The position numbers and the translations under genes were made by a program. This document shows, piece by piece, positions 31,632-43,132 of a stretch of 64,000 bases of DNA. Source of the DNA: Phytophthora hibernalis (Eukaryota > Oomycota > Peronosporomycetes > Peronosporales > Peronosporaceae); contig JAAKBF010000293.1 in NCBI GenBank assembly GCA_012656075.1, positions 1 through 64,000 of the forward strand. The letters are read 5' to 3'. The notes beneath the pieces are model-generated. The model was given only the letters and a program-made list of their open reading frames with translations. It was not told where the DNA came from and searched no databases. Every line of letters starts with the position of its first letter. Within the stretch, counting starts at the first letter, position 1.

Positions 31632-32226
31632 TACTACACAGGCTATACGGGATCCTTATGGCCAGAACCTACTGTAACGGGGTTTAAAATGTGTCAAGGT
31701 ATCACTATAGATGAACCCAGTCGATAAAGACCATTGCTAATATCTACAACACAGGATATAATGCACGGCTGCTAATAAACGCGCCGCAGGAGCGGCTGCG
31801 GAAACAGCAACGTGAGGAGCAGGGAGCGGCGTGTGCGCGGACATCGACCCGAAGCCTTTTAGTATGCAATATTTGGCGCTGAACAAGTATGATAGTGGAT
31901 GCTTTTCATTAACAAATGTATTGAAAAATCCCCATCGAGCATTAATTTGACAAGTATTAATTAAGCGCCATAGTTAAGCCTGAATACCGAGTCGGTGGAT
32001 CGATAAGTGATTAAGTACACCAGGATATTAGACAACAGAGGTATTAAGTTGGCCAGGGTTCTCTGTATACAATTTGGCAGGGTGTTAAAGTCATATCAGT
32101 GATATGATATCACACCGTGTGCTATCCCACTATACTGAACCGTATACGTATGTGACCACACCATTCATCGCTTAAGTACGATTACAAAATTTTCTTCCGT
32201 TCTCATTTCCGCTAGCTCGAGAAAGG

Positions 32227-33555
32227 ATGGTGAAGCTCTTTTGTGCTGTCGTTGGAGCGACTGGGAGTGCGTTTCCTGTGGACATCGATGTGGGGGAGTC
32301 GGTGGGAGACCTGAAGAAGGCAATCAAGGGGGAGAAGAAGAACAGGATTCAGTGTGACCCTGACGAGCTGCAGCTCTTCCTGGCGAAGAAGGGCGACGCG
32401 TGGCTGAAGTCGAAGGATGCTGCCGTGATTTCTATGCGGAGTGGTAGCGTTCCTGAGGAAGTAAAGACACTGATAAACGAAGGAATGGACCCAGCAGACG
32501 AGATCGGCGACTTGTTTGGAGATGCTCCGACGAAGAGGACCATTCACGTGCTGGTGGTGGTTCCGGAAAGTTCAGCGAAAGAAGCTACGGCCGCGTTGAC
32601 GCCGGTGATTATTGACCAAGTGGAGATGGCAATGAATAAGGTTCTGAAGGAGCGGGATGAGAAGATGCTATCGATTTCCATATCAACATGCACACGCTCG
32701 AAAGAAGGGAACGTGATGACAACATTGGGTTACAAGTACTCGACCATTGATGTCGCGGAAGACATAGATGGCTCGATTCATCCTTACGCATGGCACGAAA
32801 ACGTAGCTGAGGACCACTTAGAACAACGGACGGGGTACATGCAGTACTTTCGAGACAACCTTCCGGGTGTCTTGAATCAAGACGATAGCAGAACAACTCC
32901 TTCAAGATCTTCCCCAAGACTGAAGCCCAAGTATTATCTGAAGGACTCAGCGCAGGTGAAGAACTTGCTCGACTGCGATGTTTCAAGCAGTTTGCCCTTC
33001 AAAGTGAAGGGGACGACGGATATGATGATTATCGACGAAGCGGCAAACTCCATGGATGAAGTTTTTGCTGGTCTTCACTTTGTGATCGAACTCAAGAAGG
33101 AACAGTGTGGTGTCAAAGAACGATGCCAAATACTGCTTGAGTTGGTTGCGGCGGACTTGAAAAGTGAAAACCGTTGTGCTCCTGTGGGATTGCTCACCAA
33201 CTTGAACAACTACTGGTATTTTCTGTGGTTCACGCCAGGCAGAGAAATCGCGAGATTGACGCTCAGGTGTCCAGCTAACGGATTCCAAATGATGAAAGAA
33301 CTTCTGAAGGAGACAAATAGGGTTGCATCAACTGGAGTGTTTCCCATGCGGATTCCTTTCTTGCGTGTACCTCTTCCGAAGCGTCAGAAGTTGCTCAAAG
33401 CTGCACCTGCAGGCGATGATGCCGCAACAGAAATGCTGGAGAGATACGAGTTGATGTCTGATGAGCTCAGTCCGGAGTTCTTGCTGGCGAGGAGGATGGA
33501 ATACGAATTTCGAATGGTTCGTGAAATGCCGATTCACAGTGGAATGTACTCCTAA
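32227..33555 (+). CDS. Intact CRN effector gene (442 residues)
   Basis: The only uninterrupted CRN in the window. Residues 1-16 are MVKLFCAVVGATGSAF, likely the secretion/translocation lead. LFLAK is at 50-54, a DWL-like region at ~60-105, and HVLVVVP at 107-113. The effector domain (114-442) contains GTTD (262-265), VIELKK (286-291) and a downstream QILLEL helix (301-306), the arrangement of a PD-(D/E)XK nuclease: Asp, Glu-x-Lys, then a helix Gln. No transmembrane segment. An initiator-like TCTCATTTCC lies at 32201-32210, ~17-26 bases before the ATG. The 24-106 segment is unlike that of the other arm CRNs. Expected role is action on host nuclei; the specific target is unknown. Confidence 0.92.
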   Translation: MVKLFCAVVGATGSAFPVDIDVGESVGDLKKAIKGEKKNRIQCDPDELQLFLAKKGDAWLKSKDAAVISMRSGSVPEEVKTLINEGMDPADEIGDLFGDAPTKRTIHVLVVVPESSAKEATAALTPVIIDQVEMAMNKVLKERDEKMLSISISTCTRSKEGNVMTTLGYKYSTIDVAEDIDGSIHPYAWHENVAEDHLEQRTGYMQYFRDNLPGVLNQDDSRTTPSRSSPRLKPKYYLKDSAQVKNLLDCDVSSSLPFKVKGTTDMMIIDEAANSMDEVFAGLHFVIELKKEQCGVKERCQILLELVAADLKSENRCAPVGLLTNLNNYWYFLWFTPGREIARLTLRCPANGFQMMKELLKETNRVASTGVFPMRIPFLRVPLPKRQKLLKAAPAGDDAATEMLERYELMSDELSPEFLLARRMEYEFRMVREMPIHSGMYS

Positions 33556-33822
33556 TGGTTTAGATAAGAAGCCGAGTCTGGACCAAATCAAGTTATCCAG
33601 AAGCTCACTGCAGACGCTGCCACTGCTTTACTAGTTATCTTAAGGTGAAGAAGACTCAAAATTCGAAGCAGTGATAAATGAATATCCTTATTAAGCACAC
33701 ATGCCTGGAATCGTTAGATTCAATATTACCGGTAGTAAAACAATTCAGCTCAACGTAACTTGCTACTTTTGCTCCTTAATTATTGTTTATCCTAACAAAT
33801 GTAAAGTTTATAGTATATAAAG

Positions 33823-33990
33823 ATGGCGTACTCATCCGATAAATATCAACTTAACAAGGAGCGTATCAAAGCCGCTCAAAAGCGCTACTATCTCAATACG
33901 AGAGAAACACGTATCGATAAGCAGCGAGAGTACGATGAGAAGCACCGCGATCAAATTAATGCTCAAAAGCGAAAAAGTTGTACGCGGTAA
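33823..33990 (+). CDS. Small basic ORF, left arm unit 2
   Basis: Counterpart of 3942-4124, 55 codons, with a Cys-to-Tyr difference (RYY) and an insertion of A residues near 33972 that changes the 3' end. Confidence 0.4.
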   Translation: MAYSSDKYQLNKERIKAAQKRYYLNTRETRIDKQREYDEKHRDQINAQKRKSCTR

Positions 33991-34441
33991 AGAAAAAATC
34001 GAACTTAAGCAAAGTGAAACCGAAAATACCAGCGAAACCTAACTTAGCTAATTAATTAAAAAAAATCGAAAATAGAAAGTCGATACTGAGATAGACCGCA
34101 CCTAAATCACTTTTAGGAGTTGATGATAGCTACATTCAATTTCTATTTGGATGCGATACAGTATCAGAGATCTCTAAGGTGGATCTAGCGCGCAATTTTA
34201 CTTCCTCGATCGACTGTTGGATTTGGTAAGCACAAGACCAAATCGTTCGAATGGGTCAAGGCCAACGATAAAAATATTATCATTGGCTCCAAAGTCTTGA
34301 CAAGGCTTTTACCACGTATCTCTAAATTAATTTTTTCAGATTTTTCTTGAGGTCTAACATATAAAGACGATCCTGAGCGAAAAAAGTATAACTATAACGA
34401 CGACCACGAGGGGAAAATGTAACCACCGATAATATATAGCA

Positions 34442-35184
34442 AGTGTGTTTGCCTACGAACTTGAGGGATTAAATAGATTAAATATCCGAGCTATTAAATT
34501 GGGGAGCAGCTACCGAGTCAAGGTTCGTGGTAGAACCGGTAAGATGGTATATGTTAGCAACATTTCCAACCGTAAGAATCAGGAACTCGTAGCTAAGCAA
34601 TATAAGGTCTCTACGGATCATCTCAAAAGCACATGTCGGCTAACTACAAAGCTGACCCTAAGTACCGTTTCTACAACAACAAAAACATGGAGTCTCATCT
34701 ATATGAGAGTATCCAGGCCTCAGAGTTCTATGACAAGCTTGAGAACGTTCTCGCAAGCCAGAAGAATGATTTCAAGGTCAATATCGCTCTAGGATATGAT
34801 CTAATCAGCAAGACGGATGATAGTTTTAGTCAATATTGGCATCCACACATTGCTAACACGTCTGTATTCGAAAGACCGGTTGCCATCAACAGCAAGGCAG
34901 ACATTCGTAAGAAGGTCATTTCCGAGATTCGATCAATGGAGTTAGTCGACAAGCTCAACTACCCATCGAGTGGATATTAGCTTAAGGCGATAACAGGATT
35001 TAAGATTTTCATTTACCATCGCGAGCATGCCCTTGGAGATAGCGAGGTTGTCATCCCCAAGATCATCCGCGATAACAAGCGTGTTATCAACTTCCCGAAA
35101 ACGAACAACAAATGCGTTTTCCACTGCATTGCTTACCACACCCAGTCTGGTACTAAGAAAGATCCACGGCTCATTCAGGCTCTG
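34442..35184 (+). pseudogene. Polymerase N-terminal region, left arm unit 2
   Basis: Counterpart of 4561-5300. Two overlapping open blocks (34445-34792 and 34633-34980) show where the frame changes. The terminal TAG is at 34978-34980. In this unit it leads into the tail-fibre gene. Confidence 0.6.
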
Positions 35185-36408
35185 GTGAAGGCGGCGTTCA
35201 AGCGCTACTGTTCTTTCAAGGGTATTATTTATACACTGAGTCTGTTCCGTAATTTCAAGCCGATCGATCTTCTACAGCTTGATGAGGTGGAGGAATGCTT
35301 CCAACTGAGCATAAATGTATATTCGATGAATGTGGCTTCTGGGAAGGTCTCAGGAGGTGCTTATTTTAGTGGCAATTGTTTGTTTGGATTAGCGGTATCT
35401 GCTACCGACATTAACGGAATCATTCGGACATCATCGCAGCCATATATTACATCGCTTGGTACTTTAAACGGCCTATCCACTACTGGGAATATAACTTGCG
35501 GAGGATTAGTTAATGGATTTCTAGGATATGGCAATCAAGGATTGATTACATCCGTAGAAACGCTCACGGAGCTCGGAATCGGAAGCGCTGCCGCGTCCTC
35601 AGAGTACGTACGGATTACTGGAAGTCGTTTGGACTATCTTGATGGCTCATACACGCGAATGGTAAGATTTGCTGACTCTAATGCTACACCTGTAGACTTT
35701 CAAATAGAAGTAGCAAATGATACTAACGCCACTTCTAGCAACGCCGCGTGGATTGGCACGAGAACGAATAACGATTTGAGATCTGGAGTGAACGATGGAA
35801 CTGCAATGATACTAACGGCGGGAGATCGTCTTGGAGTAGGAGCAACGTCTCCGAACGTTCCTCTTCATATACCAGGCTTCACCTCAATATCGTACGGCAA
35901 TAAATCTACCATGGTTTACCGACTTCGTACAAACAACGGCGTAACCGAAATGACTCTCGGGCCAATTTTGTATGACACCGCTGCCGTTTTTGGCGGCTAC
36001 ATTTCGTGCGCGGCTCCAGCAACAACAAGTGACCAATGACTACAACGAAATATTTAGACTGCTCCTCTTGATCGCATCAAAATTCTATACAACGAGTGTG
36101 ATGTTGTTCTCTATGAGTGGATGCTGTCCGAGAAACGCCAAGGACAGGAGGCTGGTTTAATCGCCCAAGAGCTCGTTCGTGCTAGTCTAACTGACTTGGT
36201 ATCTGTATTCCATCGGGATGGAATGCCCGAAGGCGAGGATGCGAATATTTCACCGAAGGATGTGCAGCTTAACGTAGATTACAGTCGCATAGCTGCGTAC
36301 AATATGAAGACGATTCAGCATTTGTTAGCTGAAATAGAGGAGCTAAAAAAGAAAATAAGAGCTGCCGCGTTAAATAGCAAATGTCTTCACCGAAGACTTC
36401 TTTTTTGA
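35185..36408 (+). pseudogene. Tail-fibre-like S74 protein fused to polymerase N-terminal frame, unit 2
   Basis: Plus-strand copy of 12609-13832. Residues 1-55 come from the arm and the remainder from the core. In-frame TGA at 36037-36039 and TAG at 36055-36057 are the only interruptions. Coding frame is otherwise continuous to 36408, and both stops are identical in unit 1. Confidence 0.7.
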
Positions 36409-36546
36409 GACGGTTTGTAAGCCCATATTGCGTCCACCTGTCGTCTGTGTAGAAGCATCGGACGTCTTCATAGTTTTACCAAGATCGGTAACCCATTCGA
36501 CAGCTTGAGTCTGCTGAGCTCGCTCATGAATGATCCAATTTTTCAT
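36370..36546 (-). CDS. 58-residue ORF, unit 2
   Basis: Same as 12471-12647, identical in length, overlapping the tail-fibre 3' end. Confidence 0.35.
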   Translation of the reverse strand: MKNWIIHERAQQTQAVEWVTDLGKTMKTSDASTQTTGGRNMGLQTVSKKKSSVKTFAI

Positions 36547-36665
36547 GATGGATTAGAGCTCCGCGATGTTGAGATCGCTACTATCACCATATCTCCCAGC
36601 GGAACTCAAGATGATTCGGGGTTGAAGAAGAACATTGTTTTATTAACTCGACGATTTTTAGCTCG

Positions 36666-37306
36666 CTATATTAGTCGAGTAATAATATCCTTGAGCTCAG
36701 AATCAGAAATCAATCGGTTGTTGTACATATCCACACTGAGAGACTTCTGCTGCCGAATAATGGATGGATTGACCTTGCCTAGATCCATCTCGCCTTTCAG
36801 CTTATCGTACTCGGATCTCAGTGAGTCAAGCCGATTCTCGAGCTTATCATGGAATTGATATTGGAGATGAGTGATTGCAAGGATCTCCTTGAACATTTTT
36901 TTGTCATTGATGGTTAGCTTGTCGTAAGAAGCTTGATCAATATGCTGCTTGTAGACAAGGGTCTTGATCATGAGTTGAAGACTATCACTGATCTTGCATT
37001 TAGGTCCACATTTACGACAATTGGGCTGCACAATCACCAGTGTCTTAGCATCGAGATCTGGCAAGCGAACGTATTTGCTCCCAATCTGACGATACGCGTA
37101 CGCACTCGGAGTGTCTAAGCTCTGAGTTTCGTTAAGATTGTACGTACGTCCACGTCTGACAACACCATCCAGCGGAGCAACACCAGCGCCTCTTAGACCA
37201 CGCCCTTTCAACCCACTCCGTCTTTGTTTCTCAAACGCTTTAGCAGCACGCTCTCGCTATTCTCTTCTTGCTTCTCATAAACACGTTCGTTATATCGCTT
37301 AGTCTT
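36666..37306 (-). CDS. Core ORF with Gly/Arg segment and Cys cluster, unit 2
   Basis: Open for 181 codons (37211-36666), showing that the poly-A break in unit 1 is not fixed. The upstream part (37306-37212) holds the MKTKRYNERVYEKQ start, the shared TAG, and a missing G relative to unit 1 near 37260. Confidence 0.55.
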
Positions 37307-37399
37307 CATTGAATAAACAGCTTTAGTGACTTTACTGCAGCCCTTGCAGCCTTCAGTACGGATTGTTTCGCCGGCTAAGCCCGGCCGTCTTAATTGCTT

Positions 37400-37684
37400 C
37401 TAACTGCCTCTGAGCCTCTCCATACTCTTGGAACGCCCCTCTGCATCGTCGTGGATCTTCGGTAGCTGCTCATCGTGATCGTATGGCTCTGCACTTTCTT
37501 GCTTAATATCAGATGCGTTGTTGAAGATGACTTCACGAATAATCTTAAGATTGGCATTTACATTATTAATCATTTTCAGTTCATCGTTGCCTGCTGGGGT
37601 TTCTATATTGCTTGCAGTGCGATATGCATATTCCAATCTATCAAGCAGGGATAGAAACGTATCCATCCATTGAATAGTCTTCAT
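37400..37684 (-). CDS. Core ORF of 94 codons, unit 2
   Basis: Counterpart of 11330-11614, overlapping the preceding stop by one base in the same way. Confidence 0.4.
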   Translation of the reverse strand: MKTIQWMDTFLSLLDRLEYAYRTASNIETPAGNDELKMINNVNANLKIIREVIFNNASDIKQESAEPYDHDEQLPKIHDDAEGRSKSMERLRGS

Positions 37685-38371
37685 TAAATCAGTCCAAACT
37701 TTTCCAGATATAGACTATATTCTTTGTTTAAAATATTTAGATATCGATCCTCACTTGGGACACCAACATAATACGTGTCGTGAACTCTTACACCTTTGTT
37801 GTAACCAACAATAGGGCGAAGACGGAATGGAATCACAACCTTCTTATCGAAAAGACTCTTGTAGTACTCGTACAGTATTTTCTTAGCTTGGCTATCAAGG
37901 ATTGACAATTTATGATCTCTGTCTTCATCTAATCTAGTTTTAATATCATAACGTGCCTCTCGCTCATCATTATCACCTGTAGGTTCGGATGATTTAATAG
38001 TCTTTTCGACATCACTTGCCCCTACCATAGTGAGTTTTAAGCCTCTGCTCTTCACCTTTCCAAAATTCTCTAAGTGTCGATTGACAATCAACTTTTTTAT
38101 TGCTGATGTATGCTTCAGATTTGATCCTTTGCCATACACATCAATGGAACCTTTTAACCCAAACGAATTGATTCGGGCTGCTTTCGTCAGATTTGTACAT
38201 TTCTTTGAAGATTGGTAAGATACTCTTCATCAGACCATTAGACTCCAGCATCTCCCATTTTTTAAATAATCCATAGCAACTGGAATCGGCTTTGCTTGTT
38301 GTCAGATGTTGTCGACGTTGAATTCCGACAAAAACGGATGTCAGGTAGTCTTCGATCCTTAAGTATAACAT
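37684..38371 (-). pseudogene. Core ORF, unknown, unit 2
   Basis: Counterpart of 10740-11330: the 151-codon open part is 38139-37684, and the upstream frame (38371-38141) ends NQFVWVKRFH just before it. Confidence 0.4.
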
Positions 38372-38804
38372 CGAGATCCTCTAGTTCCTCGCCTGCTCCC
38401 ATCTTCTTTTCCAATCGCGCAAGTGTTCGCGTCAGAGTGACTTCATCACGCATGGCCCCAACTTCATCGATTGAGTTGCTTTCTCCGCCATACAAGATAT
38501 CCCTGATTTTTGCTTCAGTGGCTATCCAGTCGATAGTTTGATCGTTTTTGGTTTTGTTCCCGTTAGAAAGCGAGCCTTAGAGATGTTTTATCTCCTAAGA
38601 AGTATCTCTCATCATCTCTTCCAGTTTTTTTCGAATAGGAAAGATTCCTAAAGAACCCCAGTTCGAATTGTTAGAGAACAAGGCCTTGATCCACTCCCGC
38701 CCAGCGACCTGATCCTCTGTATCTACAGGTTTTGTAGCTCTTATAGTAGAAATGTTAGCATCAAGCGGCTGAGTACCAGCATCAACTACTATCGATCCCA
38801 GCAT
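38262..38804 (-). pseudogene. Core ORF with two in-frame stops, unit 2
   Basis: Counterpart of 10209-10751, with the TAG and TAA at the same codons. Confidence 0.45.
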
Positions 38805-38811
38805 CAGATGT

Positions 38812-39171
38812 TTAAGGACGAGCTTGGACGTTTCTATCAGTCATATTCACACGATTCGTGTTCATAGATGTCTCAACCATAACTGGTGATACCTCAGGGT
38901 TTTTCACGGAGTTTTCACTACTCAGACTTTTTTTCTCCGACATGTCGGTCTGAGTCGATTCGGTTGATTTCTTAGCTACCGTAGTAAATGCTTTATCAAC
39001 ATCGCTGGCCCAGGATGCTCCTTCACACATGCCACGCTTGGCTTTCGCTTGGCGAACTCGTCTGTGAGCCCTTTCAAGCAGCTCATGCCGCTTTTGTTCT
39101 CTCTGAGCTAGTGAAGTAAAGTTAGGGAACATATTAACCTGTATATGAGTGCTAATAAAAAGAGTGGGCAT
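38812..39171 (-). CDS. Core ORF of 119 codons, unit 2
   Basis: Same protein as 9842-10201, fully open. Confidence 0.5.
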   Translation of the reverse strand: MPTLFISTHIQVNMFPNFTSLAQREQKRHELLERAHRRVRQAKAKRGMCEGASWASDVDKAFTTVAKKSTESTQTDMSEKKSLSSENSVKNPEVSPVMVETSMNTNRVNMTDRNVQARP

Positions 39172-39386
39172 AAATACTATGACAGGGTCTCAAGACTATG
39201 CCTACGTCCGAGCCTCGCTCGCTACCAGTACGTAGGCATTACCGAATCATTACGATATGGCATATACGCATGGCAAATATGGTTCCGCTCATTTAATAAA
39301 TTAATATATCGGTTCTTGATACAGTGGGACGGTACTCCAAATATCTCCTCGAGCTCATTTTGATACTTCACATTAGCTACCGTTGT

Positions 39387-39512
39387 TCAAAAATTGGATA
39401 CTGGATCTAGATCAAGTAACCCATTTTTGATCCTGCTCACCTCTTTAATAATCCATATCTGTCGCCGAAGCGTGGCGAGCTCCCGCTCTTTATCTAAACA
39501 ATTGGGGCACAT
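39387..39512 (-). CDS. 41-residue CxxC ORF, unit 2
   Basis: Same as 9501-9626, with one silent Leu codon change near 39415. Confidence 0.4.
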   Translation of the reverse strand: MCPNCLDKERELATLRRQIWIIKEVSRIKNGLLDLDPVSNF

Positions 39513-39717
39513 TATTAAACTGTGGGAATGTATATATATATCAAGTCAACATACTTTAGAAAAATCTGTAAAAACATACCTAGTTAAATATATCTGAACT
39601 CAATACTTAAGAGAATGTCTCTACTATTTATACTATCAAGCTAATTGTTGTTCATTTATCTTCTTTCTTCTAACGCCCAGTATGCGTTCTCGAGTGTTGA
39701 TCTCTTGTTCTTATTTA

Positions 39718-40534
39718 TCAATCGTAAATTATCCTGTTGTCTGCTTCTGCTCGGTTATGATTCAGCTCCGACTCCATGACCTTGCCTTTTGCCTCGTTTG
39801 GGGTCATCCAAATAGAGCTGTGGGTGGTGCTGTTATAGTTGTCGATCAGGTCAGCGATAAGTTTCTGGGTGATCGCTTTCGGTGATGGAGCGGGAGAAAT
39901 CCCTCCCGGGCGACCTTCGGTCAGCCTTATCTTAGTCAGGCGCTGCGTCAGCGTTCTGCTGAAGCGTTCAATCTTACCCATGGCTCCGTGGTCTCCTGGA
40001 TCGTTGTTGTAATGTTCGATTTTCTTGGTTTTGAAGAATTTTGAGCGTCCTTGTTCATGAATTCGCTGCCGTTATCACTCGTTAGGATATCTACTTTCTG
40101 TAGGCGAACTAATGATTTGATTGCAGTCAATACAACCGATGCAGTCTTAGTTTTAAGTAGCTTAGCGTAGCCAAGTCGTGGGTTGATATGCATGCATGTC
40201 AATATTGGGCGACTCTCCCAGAAACCGAGATCCATCTGCCACGAATTTGGGTTGTGTGACGTGATTTTAAACCCATCGTACTTCTTCTTCTGCTCCTGGA
40301 ATCGTTGAATGTCTGACTGAGTCGCATACCATTCCTTCACTATTTTGAAAGTTATTTTTTTGGGTCTAACTCTCTCGCCTTCTCATATAGAGCTTGAGCA
40401 ACAACATACCCCGTTTTAGGCTCGTAATAAAGTTTATTCAGGAGCTCCGCCATGGCTATGTTATAGTCCATAAAAATGAACAATTTATTAGACTCCTTTA
40501 AATATCGAGCGCGATTGTTGAAATCCCATCTCAT
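39718..40534 (-). pseudogene. Polinton integrase, unit 2
   Basis: Three open pieces: 40534-40352 (N-terminal domain, longer than in unit 1 because of a G run difference near 40430), 40340-39948 (first and second catalytic Asp) and 39981-39718 (GKIERFS with the Glu, and the C-terminal tail to the natural stop). All catalytic residues present, and the breaks are at homopolymer-type sites. Confidence 0.85.
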
Positions 40535-40592
40535 AGTACTTGCCGCTTATCGTAGTAGTAATTGAGGGCAGTTTTCCTTTGCGTGTATGTAA

Positions 40593-42014
40593 TTATCGAT
40601 TTGGACGCCTTGCTAATGCGGAAGCCTTTGTTAGTACCCTGAAGGGTGATACGACAGTCTCGAACCCATCTGGGTTGAGTACATCCTCGTTGCGACCTCG
40701 ACCCTGATGCACTCCCTTGGTGCTGACTTTGACCTTGTACTCGGAGTCAGGCAGGTAGCAAATGTAGTTCTTGCTCGATATTGAGACCATCGCATCACCA
40801 GATCACTCATCCTTAAAAAGGCCAGGCGTACGGCGATCAAATTTCGGAACCTCAGTGTTGTAATCACGTGAGAACCACTCGTACTTGTGCTGATTTAAGT
40901 GCTCATGTAGCTCAGGTTTGATGCAGTTCTGGAATGGATTCTCACAACGGAAAGCGATATAGGCACTGTCAGTGTCTATTTCCTGGTACTGGAAATCGCT
41001 GCGATCGAAGTAGAAGTCAATGCAGTCGTAGTAAAACTGAAGCATTATCAGCTTGGTGAGCTGATAGATTGCAATACTCAGATGGATCGGGAGATTGTTC
41101 TTAATTCGTCGTTTTTTCATGGTGATCTCAGCGGTATCGTTCAGCTCATCGAGACCATGGAATGTGAAGTGTTCGATACGTGATTTGATTATGGCATCGT
41201 CTGACTCGTACTTGATCTCCTTGCGCTTAGTCATATCCATGCCAGATCGACCGAAAGCACTGTTGCCCACCAGTTTCATCATTTCTGCAATCATGGCTTT
41301 AGACTTATCAGCATCACCCTCCCGTCGTGCGTTCGACACAGCATCCATAAATGGGGAGAATGCTTTGTGAGAGCTAGCATTGATGAAGCTGTAGGTCTTG
41401 GTGATCTCCATACCGTGGGAAAGGTACCACTTGAGCAAAGGAGCGTAAATGAGAATCTTCTCTCCAAAGTAGCTACCAATTAGCTTGCGGGAAGGATTTG
41501 CACGACCTGATTCTAGAGCCTGGTTGTATTCGTACATGTGAGCACCAATGATGCCCTGATCTTCACAATCGATGACCGTATTCTTGAAAATGGGGGTCAT
41601 CTCGCTGAAATACCCCTTCAAGTGCTCTGGCGTCCGAATATCACACTCAAGGAAGCCAAATATCTTGTCGTTCTTGATATCGTCGATGATTCCATCATAA
41701 GCCTCGATGGTGGTCAGTCTCCCGCATGGCATATCATTACCAAGTGCCCATAGGTACAGAGCGGTAGCATCGAAGCCGATGATCTTTTTGCACATCTTGT
41801 CATCTAGAATCTTGGTTTCGTTACGCTTAGCGTAGCGGTTGAAAATGATTGATGGTCCTACAGCAATGTTGGCTTTCATCTTACCATAAATCTCCGATTC
41901 CTCCTTATCAATGCTATAGACCAGTCTATCCGAGTTGAAGTCAAGTAGCTTTTGTATCGGAACCCGCTGAGCGACATGTCCTCGCGACATTGCATTCGAT
42001 GCAGTTTCCATCAA
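40593..42014 (-). pseudogene. DNA polymerase B palm segment and tail, unit 2
   Basis: 403 open codons (42014-40803) with motifs A, B and C, reading through the site of the unit 1 5-nt deletion. Then the shared TGA and the C-terminal tail (40802-40593). Confidence 0.88.
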
Positions 42015-42319
42015 TATGACCTAGCTTGTTATTGACACGGTCGGATGATGCTGTATCTATGGTCAGTTGACAGTAGCAAAGACCGCATAAGTACTTTTGC
42101 CGCTTGAGTAGATCATTCGAATGCTCGACAGTCATGTCGTCATCGCGACCAGCATCCGCATCCTGGTTTCTGTATCCACCCATGCGCTTAGTAGGAAATC
42201 TGAATGCTTTTGCTGGCTCCCTGCTCTCTTTTGAGGTTGTTGAAGCACGTCTGGTACATGACCTTCTCACTCAGTCGTGGAAGGGATACATCATCGGCAA
42301 ACATGTCCAGCTCGAACCC
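41941..42319 (-). pseudogene. DNA polymerase B central region, unit 2
   Basis: Counterpart of 6701-7080 with the CxxC/H cluster. A frame change near 42236 differs slightly from unit 1 (CTCTTTTGAGG versus CTCTTTTTGAGG), another homopolymer difference. Confidence 0.6.
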
Positions 42320-43132
42320 CTAGAACAGCTCACGCTGGGCCTTGATAGCCTTGATGAATGGAACTACATCGAGATTATTGTACCAAATGAGTAAGTCTTT
42401 GATAGACTTCATCTCATAGTGCTTCCACACGAACTTTACTCGCTCGTAGTCAGAATTACTGATGCTGGTGCCACGAAGCGCACTATCGAATGCTGATTTG
42501 GGAGGGATTTTGATTTCGCTGAGCACGTCGAAAGCTTTGATATACTCGTACGGAAATAGCCCCTTACCCAGACCACAGAGACAACGAATCTTGTCATCAC
42601 ACTTGCATCCACCGAGATATGTAGTAAGGTACTTGTCATAGCTTGTACCAGCCGGGACGTAGTTAGTAATATCAAGCATTTTCAAATCATCGGTGGCGAT
42701 GCACATGTAGCAAGGCTTCTTGATAACAGAGTTGATGTTTCTGGTGCCGATAACAGCAACCATATCGTTCATGATGAGGTTGATATCGTAGCGGCTGCTG
42801 TTGAAGCCAAATACCGTTACTTGATCGAGCTGTTGCTTGATTTTACCATAATCCGTCCTGTGCTTACCAAAACCAATGATGCTGTGGAAATCGAAGAAGG
42901 TGGAATATTTGGCTTCCCGAATCCACCTATCTACGTCGTCCATAGTGTAAGTTTTACCTAAATCGACTCCAGGAATCTCCATACCTGGTAATCTGTGGGC
43001 GTTGATGATCTTACGGAGGAGCGACTCAAACTTGGATACGTTGTATTGCTGGATCTTCGAGCCCACATCGCCATTTATATTTGAACATATCCGTAAGCAA
43101 GGCCTTCGGACGTCATCTACAAAGCAACGCAC
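42320..43132 (-). CDS. DNA polymerase B exonuclease segment, unit 2
   Basis: 270 codons identical in extent to 5888-6700, ending at the same TAG. Confidence 0.8.
   Translation of the reverse strand: MRCFVDDVRRPCLRICSNINGDVGSKIQQYNVSKFESLLRKIINAHRLPGMEIPGVDLGKTYTMDDVDRWIREAKYSTFFDFHSIIGFGKHRTDYGKIKQQLDQVTVFGFNSSRYDINLIMNDMVAVIGTRNINSVIKKPCYMCIATDDLKMLDITNYVPAGTSYDKYLTTYLGGCKCDDKIRCLCGLGKGLFPYEYIKAFDVLSEIKIPPKSAFDSALRGTSISNSDYERVKFVWKHYEMKSIKDLLIWYNNLDVVPFIKAIKAQRELF

Larger units (their letters stand above)
30640..35348 (+). repeat. Left inverted-repeat arm, unit 2
   Basis: Nearly identical to 758-5462 except for the CRN 5' cassette. At its inner edge (35348/35349) it joins the tail-fibre end of the core instead of the polymerase end, so the core is flipped relative to unit 1. 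Confidence 0.93.
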
